Source: JARIHD01 sp035758825 (lineage in GTDB: Bacteria; Patescibacteriota; Saccharimonadia; Saccharimonadales; UBA4665). From it: 64,000 bases of DNA. Shown piece by piece: positions 16,745-24,845 of this stretch. How positions within the stretch are numbered: position 1 is the stretch's first letter; every line of letters starts with the position of its first letter. Below the pieces are notes generated by a model. It saw nothing but the letters and a program-made list of their open reading frames with translations, made no database searches and had not been told where the DNA came from. Made by a program: the position numbers and the translations under genes. Location of the stretch: contig DASTWA010000008.1 of NCBI GenBank assembly GCA_035758825.1, forward strand, positions 186,001-250,000, read 5' to 3'.

Positions 16745-17947
16745 CTACTGGTTGCTATCGGCGGAGGGCGGCGGCGCTACGAGTTTTTGGATGTAAGCCC
16801 GGATTTCGGAGTAATCATCAATGCCGGCGGCCGGCACCAGCGCCGATTGGCCACGCCGGGTGCGATAACTCATGAGCAGATTTTCACCATCGGCATCATT
16901 GAGGCTGGCCGAAATAATCCTGGAACTCGGTATCTCCTTGGACAGCGCGTACAAACGGCGCATCTCACTACTCTTCAGGTCGGTTTCGACATTATTGCCC
17001 ATAGAGTCGAGCAATTTACCCAATTTGACCGGGTTCGACAGCGTACCAGCCGAAGCAGCCTTGTCTTTCAGGCCTACGAGTATCTTGCGCTGGTTTTCGG
17101 TGCGGGTAAAATCACTCTGGGCATATCCGTACGAACGGCTGGCGTTGCCACGGGCACGAGCCAGATTCAACGCCGTCCGGCCGTCGAGGTGTATCGGCCC
17201 GTTGGGCAGATCCACCAGCGGTTTGCCTGTCTGTAAATCCCGGCTAGGGTCGTAAAGGCCCCGGGAGTCGGAGCTTTCGATAGTAATGTCAATGCCACCG
17301 ACAGCATTCACCGCCTGTTCGAGTGCCGTGTAATTGACCAGTGCGTAGTAGTGCAGGGTAATGCCAAAGTGTTCCGAAATTGTCTTTTCCAGGAGTCCCA
17401 TACCCCCGGGCGGATACCCAGTCGCGCCGAAAGCGTCGTTCTTACCGTCCTGGTAGGCCTCGTTAATTTTGGCGTAGCCGTATCCAGGGATATCTACGTA
17501 CAGGTCGCGTGGAATGCTCATGATGTAGCCCCGTTTGTGCTTGGTATCAAGGCTGGCGATCATAATCGAGTCTGTCAGATCGGCGCCGCCATGCCCGGGG
17601 TCGTCCGCCGAGTTGCCAGCCAGCAAAATATTAACCCGGCCCTCGTCTTCGCCCTTGAGTTTTGTCTGCCGAAAAACGTCCACAATACCACCCCAGCCAA
17701 AAATCTTAACGCCGTTAGAGAGCGCCTTCCAGCCCACCCACAGCCCAGCGAGCGCCAAAAGAATTGCCAGCGTAATAAACGCGCGCTTTAAAAATTTCTT
17801 CCAGCGCGGCTGGGGCGCCTTCGCCTGACCGAATTTGTCCATGGGGACGGCTTGCGGACGCAACCCGCCATTAGGGATAGTCCGATAGAGACGTTCAAAC
17901 TCTTTATCTTCTGGAAGGCGCCCTTTGGATTTTTTTGATATACGCAT
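16745..17947 (-). CDS. LytR-CpsA-Psr (LCP) family protein
   Basis: The 400-aa protein has a cytoplasmic basic N-terminus, one membrane anchor around residues 57-77 (RAFITLAILLALAGLWVGWK) and an extracytoplasmic LCP domain with ADLTDSIMIASLD, SIPRDLYVDIPGYGYAKINE and LNLARARGNASRSYGYAQSD. LCP enzymes attach glycopolymers to peptidoglycan, and the conserved Arg and Asp residues for pyrophosphate binding are present. TATAAT ends ten bases before ATG 17947. The in-frame ATG at 17959 overlaps that box, so it was not chosen. Confidence 0.88.
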   Translation of the reverse strand: MRISKKSKGRLPEDKEFERLYRTIPNGGLRPQAVPMDKFGQAKAPQPRWKKFLKRAFITLAILLALAGLWVGWKALSNGVKIFGWGGIVDVFRQTKLKGEDEGRVNILLAGNSADDPGHGGADLTDSIMIASLDTKHKRGYIMSIPRDLYVDIPGYGYAKINEAYQDGKNDAFGATGYPPGGMGLLEKTISEHFGITLHYYALVNYTALEQAVNAVGGIDITIESSDSRGLYDPSRDLQTGKPLVDLPNGPIHLDGRTALNLARARGNASRSYGYAQSDFTRTENQRKILVGLKDKAASAGTLSNPVKLGKLLDSMGNNVETDLKSSEMRRLYALSKEIPSSRIISASLNDADGENLLMSYRTRRGQSALVPAAGIDDYSEIRAYIQKLVAPPPSADSNQ

Positions 17948-18006
17948 GTTTCTATGCATTATAGTCTATATTGACAATGGTAAGGTTAGCTTGAGCAATA
18001 GCCTGA

Positions 18007-18657
18007 TTACTGCCCGATAACGACTTCTTCGGATCCAAAAACACGTGGACGGAGCAAGAGCAATCGAGCCAGCACAATATGCATATGCGCAGCCACAAAA
18101 AGCAGCAAGAAAGCAAATAGCACATATCCGATGCCCTCACCGATCGACTTATCGTCGTCCAGTCCGACTTGGCTGGCAAGTATACAAAACGGCAGGACAA
18201 CCTTAATGAAGAGGTACAGGTATACCAGCCACAGTACCGCCACAAGAACGCGAATAGCTGACCGCCTGGCAATCTCGTGTTCGACGGCATGCTTGGCAGG
18301 AGTATCGACGGCCTGAATTTCGCGGAGCGTCATCGAAATGCCGCCGATCATTTTTATGATCAGACGGATGAGTATATACAGCAGGATACCGGCGGCAATA
18401 GCCCCCAGGACAATCGTAATATTGTGATTAAACGACTTACTGGCTAGCGCCTGCCCGATTGCCGACCCCCCGCCATCGGTGTTTTTGAGGGTCGTCACCA
18501 ACCCTTCGGAGCCAAAAAAGTAGTCATAAAAAGAGAGTTCTTTGAGGATGGACGACCAATTCGAGCTAATTAGGACCGCCAATACGAATATGCCGCATAC
18601 AAAAGAACTCAGGGGCGACGGGCGTAGCAGCAGCACGCTAAACCGGTGACGATACAT
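18007..18657 (-). CDS. Membrane protein, unknown function
   Basis: The 216-aa protein has about four membrane helices: SSFVCGIFVLAVLISSNW, ITIVLGAIAAGILLYILIRL, VLVAVLWLVYLYLFIKVVLP and YVLFAFLLLFVAAHMHIVLA. A short charged loop joins helices two and three. No family recognised. TACTAT (18669-18664) lies exactly six bases before ATG 18657, favouring this start over the longer frame from 18714. It is divergent from the PLD-like gene. Confidence 0.7.
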   Translation of the reverse strand: MYRHRFSVLLLRPSPLSSFVCGIFVLAVLISSNWSSILKELSFYDYFFGSEGLVTTLKNTDGGGSAIGQALASKSFNHNITIVLGAIAAGILLYILIRLIIKMIGGISMTLREIQAVDTPAKHAVEHEIARRSAIRVLVAVLWLVYLYLFIKVVLPFCILASQVGLDDDKSIGEGIGYVLFAFLLLFVAAHMHIVLARLLLLRPRVFGSEEVVIGQ

Positions 18658-18744
18658 GCTACCATAGTAAGCTACCCTGCCCCGTCGAGCAAGTTTTCGG
18701 GCGACCTTACGCAAACCTGCATTTTTGGATGATAGTATAAAGGG

Positions 18745-19728
18745 ATGAAATCACTACAATTACGGTTCGTTCCTGCGGCCGAGTATTATGAGTCGCTGCT
18801 TACACACATCCCGAAGGCAAAACGCCGGGTTGTTATCCACGCCATGATTGTCTTGTGGCAGCCCCACACCGAAAAAATTCTCGCTTTGCTTCATGACGCC
18901 CTTAACCGGGGCGTGGAAGTCCGGATTGTCGGCGACATGTACAGCAAGCTGCAAGCCAATATGCCGAAGTTCGTACGCAACGGCCAAGGGCCGCGCTGGG
19001 GGCACACCATAGCCCTCAATAGCGAGCTTGAGTCAAAAGGCGGACACGTAGCCTATGTCGGCAAGCTGGGCTTTAACCCCTACAAGCAGCGCTGCCACAG
19101 CAAAATCACAATCATCGACGACCTATGCTATACGTTTGGCGGGGTTAACTTTTACGCTGGAGGCTTCTTGGTCCACGATTACATGCTGGAATGTCGCAAC
19201 CATGACCTTTCCGACCGTTTATATGCCCTCATTCGCGATATCGAGCAATACCCGCGTATGGCTGACATCACCGAAAAGCTTGACCAGGATAATACGCTTT
19301 TGTTCGATGGCGGGACGCCGGGAAGCTCGGTTATCTATGATGCAGCCTGCGAAGCGGTTGCCAAAGCAAAAAAAGTCTATTACATATCACAAATGTGTCC
19401 CAGCGGCCGGCTGGCGAGGTTACTGACCAAGACCGACAACGAGTGTTACTTTATCAGACCCAGTCAGGCCGACCCGCCGTCCAATCTAGCTCTGATCGTA
19501 GACCAGGCGCGATATGGCATTAAAAACCTCTATAAGGGCAAAGGATATATCCATGCCAAATGTATCCTCTGCGAAAATCAGGACGGCACAAAGCAGCTCA
19601 TCAGCGGCTCCAACAATTTTAGCTGGCGCGGCATCGCGTACGGCACCAAAGAAATAGCCGTCAGCTCCACAAATGCCGGTCTTTGGCAGCAATTCTACAA
19701 TTTTATGAAAAAGGAAATTATGGCGTGA
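18745..19728 (+). CDS. Phospholipase D-like (cardiolipin synthase-type) protein
   Basis: This 327-aa protein has two PLD motifs. The first is complete (H118-S-K120-ITII-D125 in RCHSKITIIDD). The second reads IHAKCILCENQ, with Glu where Asp is usual, followed by SGSNNFSWRG. Such enzymes transfer phosphatidyl groups or cleave phosphodiesters, cardiolipin synthesis being the commonest role. There is no signal peptide or membrane anchor. TAGTAT (18733-18738) is six bases before the ATG. The 3' end overlaps the convergent HxlR gene by 11 bases. Confidence 0.82.
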   Translation: MKSLQLRFVPAAEYYESLLTHIPKAKRRVVIHAMIVLWQPHTEKILALLHDALNRGVEVRIVGDMYSKLQANMPKFVRNGQGPRWGHTIALNSELESKGGHVAYVGKLGFNPYKQRCHSKITIIDDLCYTFGGVNFYAGGFLVHDYMLECRNHDLSDRLYALIRDIEQYPRMADITEKLDQDNTLLFDGGTPGSSVIYDAACEAVAKAKKVYYISQMCPSGRLARLLTKTDNECYFIRPSQADPPSNLALIVDQARYGIKNLYKGKGYIHAKCILCENQDGTKQLISGSNNFSWRGIAYGTKEIAVSSTNAGLWQQFYNFMKKEIMA

Positions 19729-20086
19729 GCGCCGGGGCTTCCCCGCTAGCAGCAGCGGCATACTTGCTTCCCCAGGCAACCATCTGCTCCAGTATCGGGA
19801 AAAGGTCATGCCCCTTTTGAGTCAACGAGTATTCTACACGCGGAGGCACTTCGGCAAAGCTTGCTTTTTTTACGATGCCGGCATGCTCTAATTCGTCCAG
19901 GCGCGCCGATAGCGTCCGCGGGTTAATGCCACCAACCTCTTTTTGTAGCTCACAAAAACGACTGACGCCGTTTGCCATAGCAAATATTAACTGCGGGGTC
20001 CATTTGGCGCTTATAATTTGAGCGGCGTTTGCAACGCAGGCGCGCTCCCGGGCCGTACATCTGATGGGTTGGTCTGTGTCTGTCAT
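19718..20086 (-). CDS. HxlR-family transcriptional regulator
   Basis: The 122-aa winged-helix protein contains NAAQIISAKWTPQLIFAMAN, FCELQKEVGGINPRTLSARL, DELEHAGIVKKASFAEVPPR and VEYSLTQKGHDLFPIL, the standard HxlR layout. Two Cys near the N-terminus (CTARERAC) sit where redox- or quinone-sensing HxlR proteins such as YodB/HypR carry sensor cysteines. It is divergent from an FMN reductase, across an inverted repeat at 20120-20144 that is its likely operator. I prefer ATG 20086 because the in-frame ATG at 20122 lies inside the inverted repeat. Confidence 0.85.
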   Translation of the reverse strand: MTDTDQPIRCTARERACVANAAQIISAKWTPQLIFAMANGVSRFCELQKEVGGINPRTLSARLDELEHAGIVKKASFAEVPPRVEYSLTQKGHDLFPILEQMVAWGSKYAAAASGEAPALTP

Positions 20087-20119
20087 ATCGGAGTGCAACT
20101 TTACAACTTCTGTATTATA

Positions 20120-20144
20120 CATTACTATACATTATATAGTAATG
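20120..20144. promoter_or_regulatory. Inverted-repeat operator between hxlR-type gene and flavin reductase
   Basis: CATTACTAT (20120-20128), seven-base spacer, ATAGTAATG (20136-20144) form perfect 9-bp arms. TATAAT-like boxes lie inside and beside it on both strands, so a bound regulator would block both divergent promoters. Confidence 0.7.
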
Positions 20145-20159
20145 TAACGGGGGTCATAC

Positions 20160-20762
20160 ATGGAAGCATCCACGCCACGCATTAAAGTAATTCTGGGGTC
20201 GGTTCGCCAAAACAGGTTTGGAGTGCAGCCTGCACAATGGATAATGGACCTTTCAAAGGGTTACCCGCAAGCCACGTTTGAGCTAGTCGACCTGGCCGAA
20301 CAACAGTTGCCCATCTTTGCTGACGTCACGCCGCCGTCAATGGTCTCGGACGGCAATTACGAAAAAGAGTCGACCCAAAAATGGGCGGGAATTGTCGCCG
20401 AAGCAGACGGCTTCATCATTATCACCCCGGAGTACAATTACGGCGTACCTGCCGGGCTAAAAAATGCCATCGATACCGTTTCGAACGAATGGAACTACAA
20501 GCCGGTGGCTTTTGTAAGCTACGGTACCGCCGCGGGCGGCTCCAGAGCCGTCGAGCACCTTCGCGGGTCAGCGGGCTGGCTCAAAATGTACGACCTGCGC
20601 GAGCAAGTAATAATCGCCAATTACTGGGGTCAGCTGGACCAAAATGGTAATTTTACACCTACAGAGCCTCAAATACATGGCGCGCAGGCAATGCTGGAAG
20701 CCGTCGCTTTTTGGGCAGAAAAAATGAAACCAATCCGTCAGGAATTAGGCGACAAACAGTAG
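20160..20762 (+). CDS. NAD(P)H-dependent FMN reductase / quinone reductase family
   Basis: The 200-aa flavodoxin-fold enzyme has phosphate-binding ILGSVRQNRFG near the N-terminus and GFIIITPEYNYGVPAGLKNA in the flavin-contact region, both typical of NADPH-dependent FMN reductases (azoreductase/quinone reductase group). It probably detoxifies quinones or nitro compounds. The divergent HxlR regulator and shared operator suggest induction by electrophiles. GGGGG lies nine bases before ATG 20160. Confidence 0.88.
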   Translation: MEASTPRIKVILGSVRQNRFGVQPAQWIMDLSKGYPQATFELVDLAEQQLPIFADVTPPSMVSDGNYEKESTQKWAGIVAEADGFIIITPEYNYGVPAGLKNAIDTVSNEWNYKPVAFVSYGTAAGGSRAVEHLRGSAGWLKMYDLREQVIIANYWGQLDQNGNFTPTEPQIHGAQAMLEAVAFWAEKMKPIRQELGDKQ

Positions 20763-20765
20763 CCT

Positions 20766-21092
20766 TTACCTGCTGCTGATCCTCGGCCATACTATCCGGC
20801 CTTTTACAGCCGACAAGTATAGCCAACCGAACGTACGGCTGTCTGTGCTGTTCTCTTGATTGTCACCAATAACGAACAGCCGGTTGCCGTTCACAAACCG
20901 CACCCGTTTTACTTTTTCGAGGCCGCCATGCTTAATGACAACCACGTCGCCGGGTGCAATGGCGTCAGTACGGCCGCGGACAACGACAACCGCTCCAGCC
21001 CGTAGCGACGGCTCCATACTATCGCCGGTTACCCGCCGAAGGTACAAAAACTTAGGCTTTTTTGGTTTCCCAGAAGATTGTGGCGATTTCAT
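20766..21092 (-). CDS. sodX: Nickel-type superoxide dismutase maturation protease (S26 family)
   Basis: This 108-aa S26 signal-peptidase-like protein has the Ser motif RRVTGDSMEPSL, the general-base Lys region EKVKRVRF and GDNQENSTDSRTFG. It lacks a membrane anchor, as SodX proteins do. SodX removes the leader of SodN so that the N-terminal His can bind nickel. It lies directly downstream of sodN. The frame reaches back to TTG 21104, but ATG 21092 is the first standard start, giving a 41-base overlap with sodN. A start at TTG inside FLYL would give no overlap. Confidence 0.85.
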   Translation of the reverse strand: MKSPQSSGKPKKPKFLYLRRVTGDSMEPSLRAGAVVVVRGRTDAIAPGDVVVIKHGGLEKVKRVRFVNGNRLFVIGDNQENSTDSRTFGWLYLSAVKGRIVWPRISSR

Positions 21093-21435
21093 CAATTTGG
21101 TCAATCAGTTTCTGGCCCTCTTCGGGCTCCAGGTGGTGCTTGCATTCGCTAGCTTGCTTGATCGCTTTCCAGAACATACCGTGCAGATCTGGGTACTTTC
21201 CAAGATGTTCGGGCTTAAAATAGTCGGCCCACAGGACCATCAGGTGGTGCTTAACCAGTTCGGCGCGTTCTTCTTTGATGATAATGGCGCGCATCTTGTT
21301 ATGCTCGTCCAAGCCTTGGTATTTTTCTTGGATGGCCTTTACACTCTGGGCCTCAATAAGCGCCTGTGCCGGGTCATACACCCCGCAGGGCAGATCACAA
21401 TGGGCGTACACTGGTTTGATAAACGATAATTTCAT
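21052..21435 (-). CDS. sodN: Nickel superoxide dismutase
   Basis: The 127-aa precursor carries the nickel hook HCDLPCGVYDPAQ starting at His12, after an 11-residue leader (MKLSFIKPVYA) to be cleaved. The mature protein is about 116 residues, as in Streptomyces NiSOD, and is predicted to be the usual four-helix-bundle hexamer. It dismutates superoxide in the cytoplasm. A strong GAGGGGG precedes the ATG, with TATAAT about 30 bases upstream. It forms a two-gene unit with sodX. The family is common in actinobacteria and cyanobacteria. Confidence 0.96.
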   Translation of the reverse strand: MKLSFIKPVYAHCDLPCGVYDPAQALIEAQSVKAIQEKYQGLDEHNKMRAIIIKEERAELVKHHLMVLWADYFKPEHLGKYPDLHGMFWKAIKQASECKHHLEPEEGQKLIDQIDEIATIFWETKKA

Positions 21436-21474
21436 ATAACCCCCTCGTTACCCTGCCTATTATAGTACAGCCGT

Positions 21475-22125
21475 CTAGGCTTTGTGGCCATTACGCTCAC
21501 GCCACTTGGCGATTTCGGCATGATGGCCACTGAGCAGCACATCGGGCACACGAACACCCCGGAATTCTTCGGGCCGGGTGTACTGCGGAGCTTCAATACT
21601 TTCGTCGTCCTGCTGAAAGGACTCTACCTCGGCACTGGTCTCACCACCCAGGACACCTGGCAGCAAACGCACGACGCTGTCGATAATAATCATGGCTGGC
21701 AGCTCGCCGCCGGTCAGCACATAGTTGCCGATACAGTATTGCCGGTCAGTCCAGGCCGTTACCCGCTCGTCGTAGCCCTCATATCTTGGGCAGACAATAA
21801 TCAAACCCCGGCCGCCTAACGCAAGCTCTTTTGCCTCCGACTGTTTGTATGTCTTGCCGCGGGGGGTTGGCAGGATGACCAGCGCCTCCGGGTCGTTGGC
21901 TTTGGCTTGTTCAATTGCCGCTACCAGCGGTTCGGGCTTAAGTAGCATACCGTCGCCGCCACCATATGGCGTGTCATCGACTTGCTTGCGTGGCCCTAAG
22001 CCAAAATCACGCAGGTTAATATAGCTGTACTCGGCGATACCGCGATCCTGCGCCTTCCAAAGCATACTGTTATTCAACACACCATGAAACATTTCGGGGA
22101 ATAGGGTGATTACTTGGATTTTCAT
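21475..22125 (-). CDS. trmD: tRNA (guanine-37-N1)-methyltransferase
   Basis: The 216-aa SPOUT enzyme starts MKIQVITLFPEMFHGVLNNS and contains DDTPYGGGDGMLLKPEPLV, CPRYEGYDERV, IGNYVLTGGELPAM and C-terminal LLSGHHAEIAKWR. These cover the trefoil-knot AdoMet site and the catalytic Asp region. It is somewhat shorter than the roughly 240 aa of many bacteria because the C-terminal tail is trimmed. It modifies G37 in tRNAs reading CNN and prevents frameshifts. AGAAAAGA lies upstream of ATG. Confidence 0.95.
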   Translation of the reverse strand: MKIQVITLFPEMFHGVLNNSMLWKAQDRGIAEYSYINLRDFGLGPRKQVDDTPYGGGDGMLLKPEPLVAAIEQAKANDPEALVILPTPRGKTYKQSEAKELALGGRGLIIVCPRYEGYDERVTAWTDRQYCIGNYVLTGGELPAMIIIDSVVRLLPGVLGGETSAEVESFQQDDESIEAPQYTRPEEFRGVRVPDVLLSGHHAEIAKWRERNGHKA

Positions 22126-22167
22126 ATCTTTTCTTGCACTAGTGTAGCATTCGGTCTGGCACCTTGC

Positions 22168-22269
22168 CTAAATCCATTTCGCCGGGCAGCGAAGTGAACT
22201 TGGGGGGATGCCAGGGGGAGATGAAGAAGTCATATGATTGCGAACGCGAATGCGCTCATGAGCAGTCAT
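22168..22269 (-). CDS. Candidate 33-aa small protein
   Basis: The ORF MTAHERIRVRNHMTSSSPPG, then IPPSSLRCPAKWI, ends at TAG. Support is a strong ribosome site, GGTGGAGGTGA, ending seven bases before the ATG. It lies between the membrane protein (ends 22325) and trmD, in the same direction, with a small GTCC-ttcg-GGAC hairpin just upstream. No family recognised. Low complexity (Ser/Pro-rich) leaves doubt. Confidence 0.35.
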   Translation of the reverse strand: MTAHERIRVRNHMTSSSPPGIPPSSLRCPAKWI

Positions 22270-22324
22270 AGATTCTTCACCTCCACCCTGGAAGCCCTCT
22301 GTTATCAATCAGTCCCGAAGGACA

Positions 22325-22783
22325 TCACACGTGCAGTGTGGCGGCAGGCAGCCCGTGGCAGTTGTAAACACGGGGGGTTGGGACACCGGAACGCACGTCA
22401 CTGGTGAGCACGTAGTACTGGCCCTTCATGCGCGCATACGTAGCGGGACGAGCGTAGATGTACGACGCGATTACCGGGCACATGGCTACGGTAAGGGCGT
22501 GGAACAGCAGCACGAGGGTAGTCGCAATGCTGCACAGGGTCGAGACATCGTAGAACGCGCGAACGGTGGTAACCGTTGCCGACAGTCCGAAGACCACCAC
22601 GGGAAATGCGATTGTAAGCGCAGAAGCTGCCGCAGCGCACAACAGGGAGTAGTAGCGCAGCCGCTGGGTGGTGGGCTGGCTGTAATCATCCTTGTGGGAT
22701 ATTGCTGTAACCAACGTACGGCCGACGGGGAGCGCTAGGAGCGCCAGGACCGCAAGCAGCATTTCGAGCTGAACCTTTGTCAT
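22325..22783 (-). CDS. Small membrane protein, unknown function
   Basis: The 152-aa protein has three to four hydrophobic stretches: LEMLLAVLALLALPVGRTLV, YYSLLCAAAASALTIAFPVV plus VFGLSATVTTV, and SIATTLVLLFHALTVAMCPV. The C-terminus (about 40 residues) is hydrophilic. Start ATG 22783 is set by AGGAG eight bases upstream, not the in-frame ATG at 22807. The transcript probably begins near 22980 (TATAAT), giving a leader of nearly 200 bases. Function unknown. Confidence 0.65.
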   Translation of the reverse strand: MTKVQLEMLLAVLALLALPVGRTLVTAISHKDDYSQPTTQRLRYYSLLCAAAASALTIAFPVVVFGLSATVTTVRAFYDVSTLCSIATTLVLLFHALTVAMCPVIASYIYARPATYARMKGQYYVLTSDVRSGVPTPRVYNCHGLPAATLHV

Positions 22784-23040
22784 TTTGATTCTCCTATGGG
22801 GGGTCATGGATAATCTGACTAGAGGCTGAGCTTTTGGTGCGATTTCCTTACAAGGGTGTGAGTGGGTTGATGGCTGGAAGCAAATGCATAACAGATACGG
22901 TTATGCGTCCGATTCCAACCAAGAACACCAAAATAACAGAGAGCGTGTAAATGTACTGCCAAACCTTAGTTTGACAATGGCGTATTATACCATAAACAGT
23001 TAGATTATGTCAATACCCCTTACCCCTGTTTACAGAAAAC
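22784..23040 (-). promoter_or_regulatory. Long 5' leader of the membrane protein gene
   Basis: A TATAAT box read leftward lies near 22985. From there to the ribosome site there is about 190 bases without a gene. Inside it GCATAAC-cgtatct-GTTATGC forms a 7-bp hairpin, whose 3' arm begins a 13-codon ORF (MHLLPAINPLTPL). Unusual here, where most promoters sit on or near the start codon. Confidence 0.45.
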
Positions 23041-23044
23041 AAAA

Positions 23045-23072
23045 AGACCGGCCATTCAGCCGGTCGTTTTGC
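23045..23072 (-). terminator. Rho-independent terminator downstream of khpA
   Basis: A 7-bp GC-rich stem, GACCGGC/GCCGGTC, with a 6-base loop is followed on the minus strand by TTTTTGTTTTC. It closes the rpsP-khpA transcription unit. Confidence 0.85.
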
Positions 23073-23080
23073 CACATAAG

Positions 23081-23119
23081 GCTCCCATTCGCTGCCTGCT
23101 TTCTAGCGGGAGCGAATGG
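23081..23119 (-). promoter_or_regulatory. Overlapping alternative hairpins between khpA and its terminator
   Basis: Two stems share bases and exclude each other: GCTCCC/GGGAGC (23081-23086 with 23108-23113) and CCATTCGCT/AGCGAATGG (23085-23093 with 23111-23119). They lie in the 3' untranslated part of the khpA transcript. Confidence 0.45.
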
Positions 23120-23178
23120 CTCGCATGAGCCCTGTCAGTTTTTGTTTTTGGAACGTTCGTCTTCTAGACTGAGACTAA

Positions 23179-23559
23179 CTATACATCGAGATCGTCAAGT
23201 TCTTCAAGCTCTTTTCGGGTTTTACTTACAACAGTACTGTGGGAATCGTCGTCATTACTTGCGCTGTCGTCGTCTGCGTCGTCACTCGAAAAGGTCGTGC
23301 CACCATCGCCAGTGCCGTTGTCTACGATCTTGAGGTTGTAACGGGCATCATTTTTGGTACCCAGCGCACGCAACAAAGTGCGGAGGCTTTGTGCGGTTGC
23401 GCCGCGCTTACCAATTACACGGCCTAAATCTTCTGGGTCGACGGTTAGCTCTAACAGTACGCCTTTTTCATCAATTCGCCGTTCAACGCTTACTGCATCC
23501 GGGTTGCCTACCAGAGACTTGACGATGAACTCTACAAATTGCTGGTCAATACTACTCAT
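23179..23559 (-). CDS. khpA: KH-domain RNA-binding protein (KhpA-type) with acidic tail
   Basis: The first roughly 80 residues form a single KH domain, with FVEFIVKSLVGNPDAVSVER, LTVDPEDLGRVIGKRGATAQ and SLRTLLRAL. The GxxG loop is GKRG. KhpA binds many RNAs, often with KhpB, and is usually encoded next to rpsP as here. The remaining roughly 45 residues are an added acidic, Ser/Asp-rich, probably disordered tail (SSDDADDDSASNDDDS). Its own promoter (TATAAT near 23600) follows the terminator-like hairpin after rpsP. Confidence 0.88.
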   Translation of the reverse strand: MSSIDQQFVEFIVKSLVGNPDAVSVERRIDEKGVLLELTVDPEDLGRVIGKRGATAQSLRTLLRALGTKNDARYNLKIVDNGTGDGGTTFSSDDADDDSASNDDDSHSTVVSKTRKELEELDDLDV

Positions 23560-23609
23560 GTCAGGAACTCCTTCATTAAAATGGGTGTCTGTCTATTATA
23601 ACAATAGAA

Positions 23610-23636
23610 GAAGCAGCTCCTTCTGTGAGCTGCTTC
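23610..23636 (-). terminator. Hairpin terminator between rpsP and khpA
   Basis: A perfect 10-bp stem, GAAGCAGCTC/GAGCTGCTTC, with a 7-base loop, then TTCT and ATTGTTATAAT on the minus strand. The TATAAT immediately after it probably starts a separate khpA transcript. Confidence 0.65.
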
Positions 23637-23655
23637 ATTGACAAACAATGTTATG

Positions 23656-24027
23656 TTATGCCTTGGCTTCGGCAGATACCTCTTCGATGGCTTCTTCGGT
23701 AGGTTTTTCTTCTTTTGGTTGGTTTTTGCGCAATTTTTCGGGATTACGAAGTTTTCCGGCCTTGGCCTCGCTCAGCTTAACCCATTCCGGGAGCTTAACA
23801 CCCTCACCCTGCAGAAGGCGTGCTACACGGTCAGATGGCTGTGCGCCGTGATCGAGGTAAAAAGATGCCTTTTCTTTGTCGAGAATGGCAACCTTAGCGT
23901 GTGGGTCGTAGCTACCAAGCTGAGCTACAAACTTACCACTGGTAGGGGTCAAACGCGAGTCCTGAACAACCACGCGGAACATTGCGTGACCCTTACGACC
24001 GGTGCGTTGCATACGGATAGCTAACAT
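23656..24027 (-). CDS. rpsP: 30S ribosomal protein bS16
   Basis: The 123-aa protein has the S16 core MLAIRMQRTGRKGHAMFRVV, VVQDSR, FVAQLGSYDP and LDHGAQPSDRVARLLQ. The C-terminus is extended by about 40 charged, Lys/Glu-rich residues beyond the usual 80-90. It binds 16S rRNA early in 30S assembly. It is followed by khpA, a common pair. Confidence 0.96.
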   Translation of the reverse strand: MLAIRMQRTGRKGHAMFRVVVQDSRLTPTSGKFVAQLGSYDPHAKVAILDKEKASFYLDHGAQPSDRVARLLQGEGVKLPEWVKLSEAKAGKLRNPEKLRKNQPKEEKPTEEAIEEVSAEAKA

Positions 24028-24132
24028 AATGTCTAAATAATCTCTCTTTCGTCTTCTTAACTAGATTTCTAAAGTAATCTCGCTATATTTTACAGATAAG
24101 CGCCCCTGATGTCAACCTGTTATCCTAGAGGA

Positions 24133-24831
24133 TTACTTCTTGTTGTAGTATTCCAGCGCGGCCTCGGCGGCTTTTTGCTGGCCGGCCTGCTTGCTGGGCC
24201 CGATACCTTCGCCCCGGAGCTGGCCATCGATGAACACACCGACGGTAAAGGTCTTATCGTGGTCAGGGCCCTCTTCGCTCAGCACTTTGTAAACCGGCGT
24301 ATGGCCTTCGCGGCTTTGAGCTGTCTCTTGCAAATGAGACTTCGGGTCCATCCAAGAACCGGTCTCAAGGATGTCCTTGAAGGTACTCAGGATGGTCCGG
24401 GTAATAAACAACTTAGCCGGTTCATAGCCCTTGTCTAGATATAGGGCGCCGACAACGGCTTCGTAGCTGTTTGCCAGAATCTGGGCGCGGGCACGTTCGG
24501 TACCCCGCTTCTCGCCGCGGCTGAGGCGCAAAAGCGGCTCAAAGCCGTTCCGGGCTGCCGCCGCCCCAATGCTTTCGGTACGTACCAGTGCGCTTCGCCA
24601 GTTGGTCAGAATACCTTCGGGGTCGCTAAAGTTCCCGTAAAGGTACTCGGTCACAACCAGCTCTAACACTGCGTCGCCCAAAAACTCCAGGCGTTCGTTA
24701 TGCTGAGGGGCGGTCTTTTTGTGTTCGTTCACATACGAACGGTGTGTGAATGCGAGCACCAAAAGATCGATGTTGTCGAATTCTACGCCAAGCGTCTGCC
24801 TGGCAAATGACTGATAGGCGCTAGTGTCCAT
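24133..24831 (-). CDS. rnc: Ribonuclease III
   Basis: The 232-aa enzyme has the catalytic signature HNERLEFLGDAVLELVVTEY in the N-terminal RIII domain (acidic Mg2+ ligands E, D, and a later D/E in ANSYEAVVGALYLDKG), and a C-terminal double-stranded-RNA-binding domain (DPKSHLQETAQ through KQAGQQKAAEAALEYYNKK). It cleaves double-stranded RNA in rRNA maturation. AAAGGAG precedes the ATG. It lies at the end of the rpmF-nusB-nudix-rnc group. Confidence 0.96.
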   Translation of the reverse strand: MDTSAYQSFARQTLGVEFDNIDLLVLAFTHRSYVNEHKKTAPQHNERLEFLGDAVLELVVTEYLYGNFSDPEGILTNWRSALVRTESIGAAAARNGFEPLLRLSRGEKRGTERARAQILANSYEAVVGALYLDKGYEPAKLFITRTILSTFKDILETGSWMDPKSHLQETAQSREGHTPVYKVLSEEGPDHDKTFTVGVFIDGQLRGEGIGPSKQAGQQKAAEAALEYYNKK

Positions 24832-24845
24832 AAATCACTCCTTTG

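Noticed and set aside
24028..24132. Possible RNA gene between rnc and rpsP
   Set aside because: The 105 bases are AT-rich with no stable hairpin or terminator. They fit the promoter and leader of rpsP.
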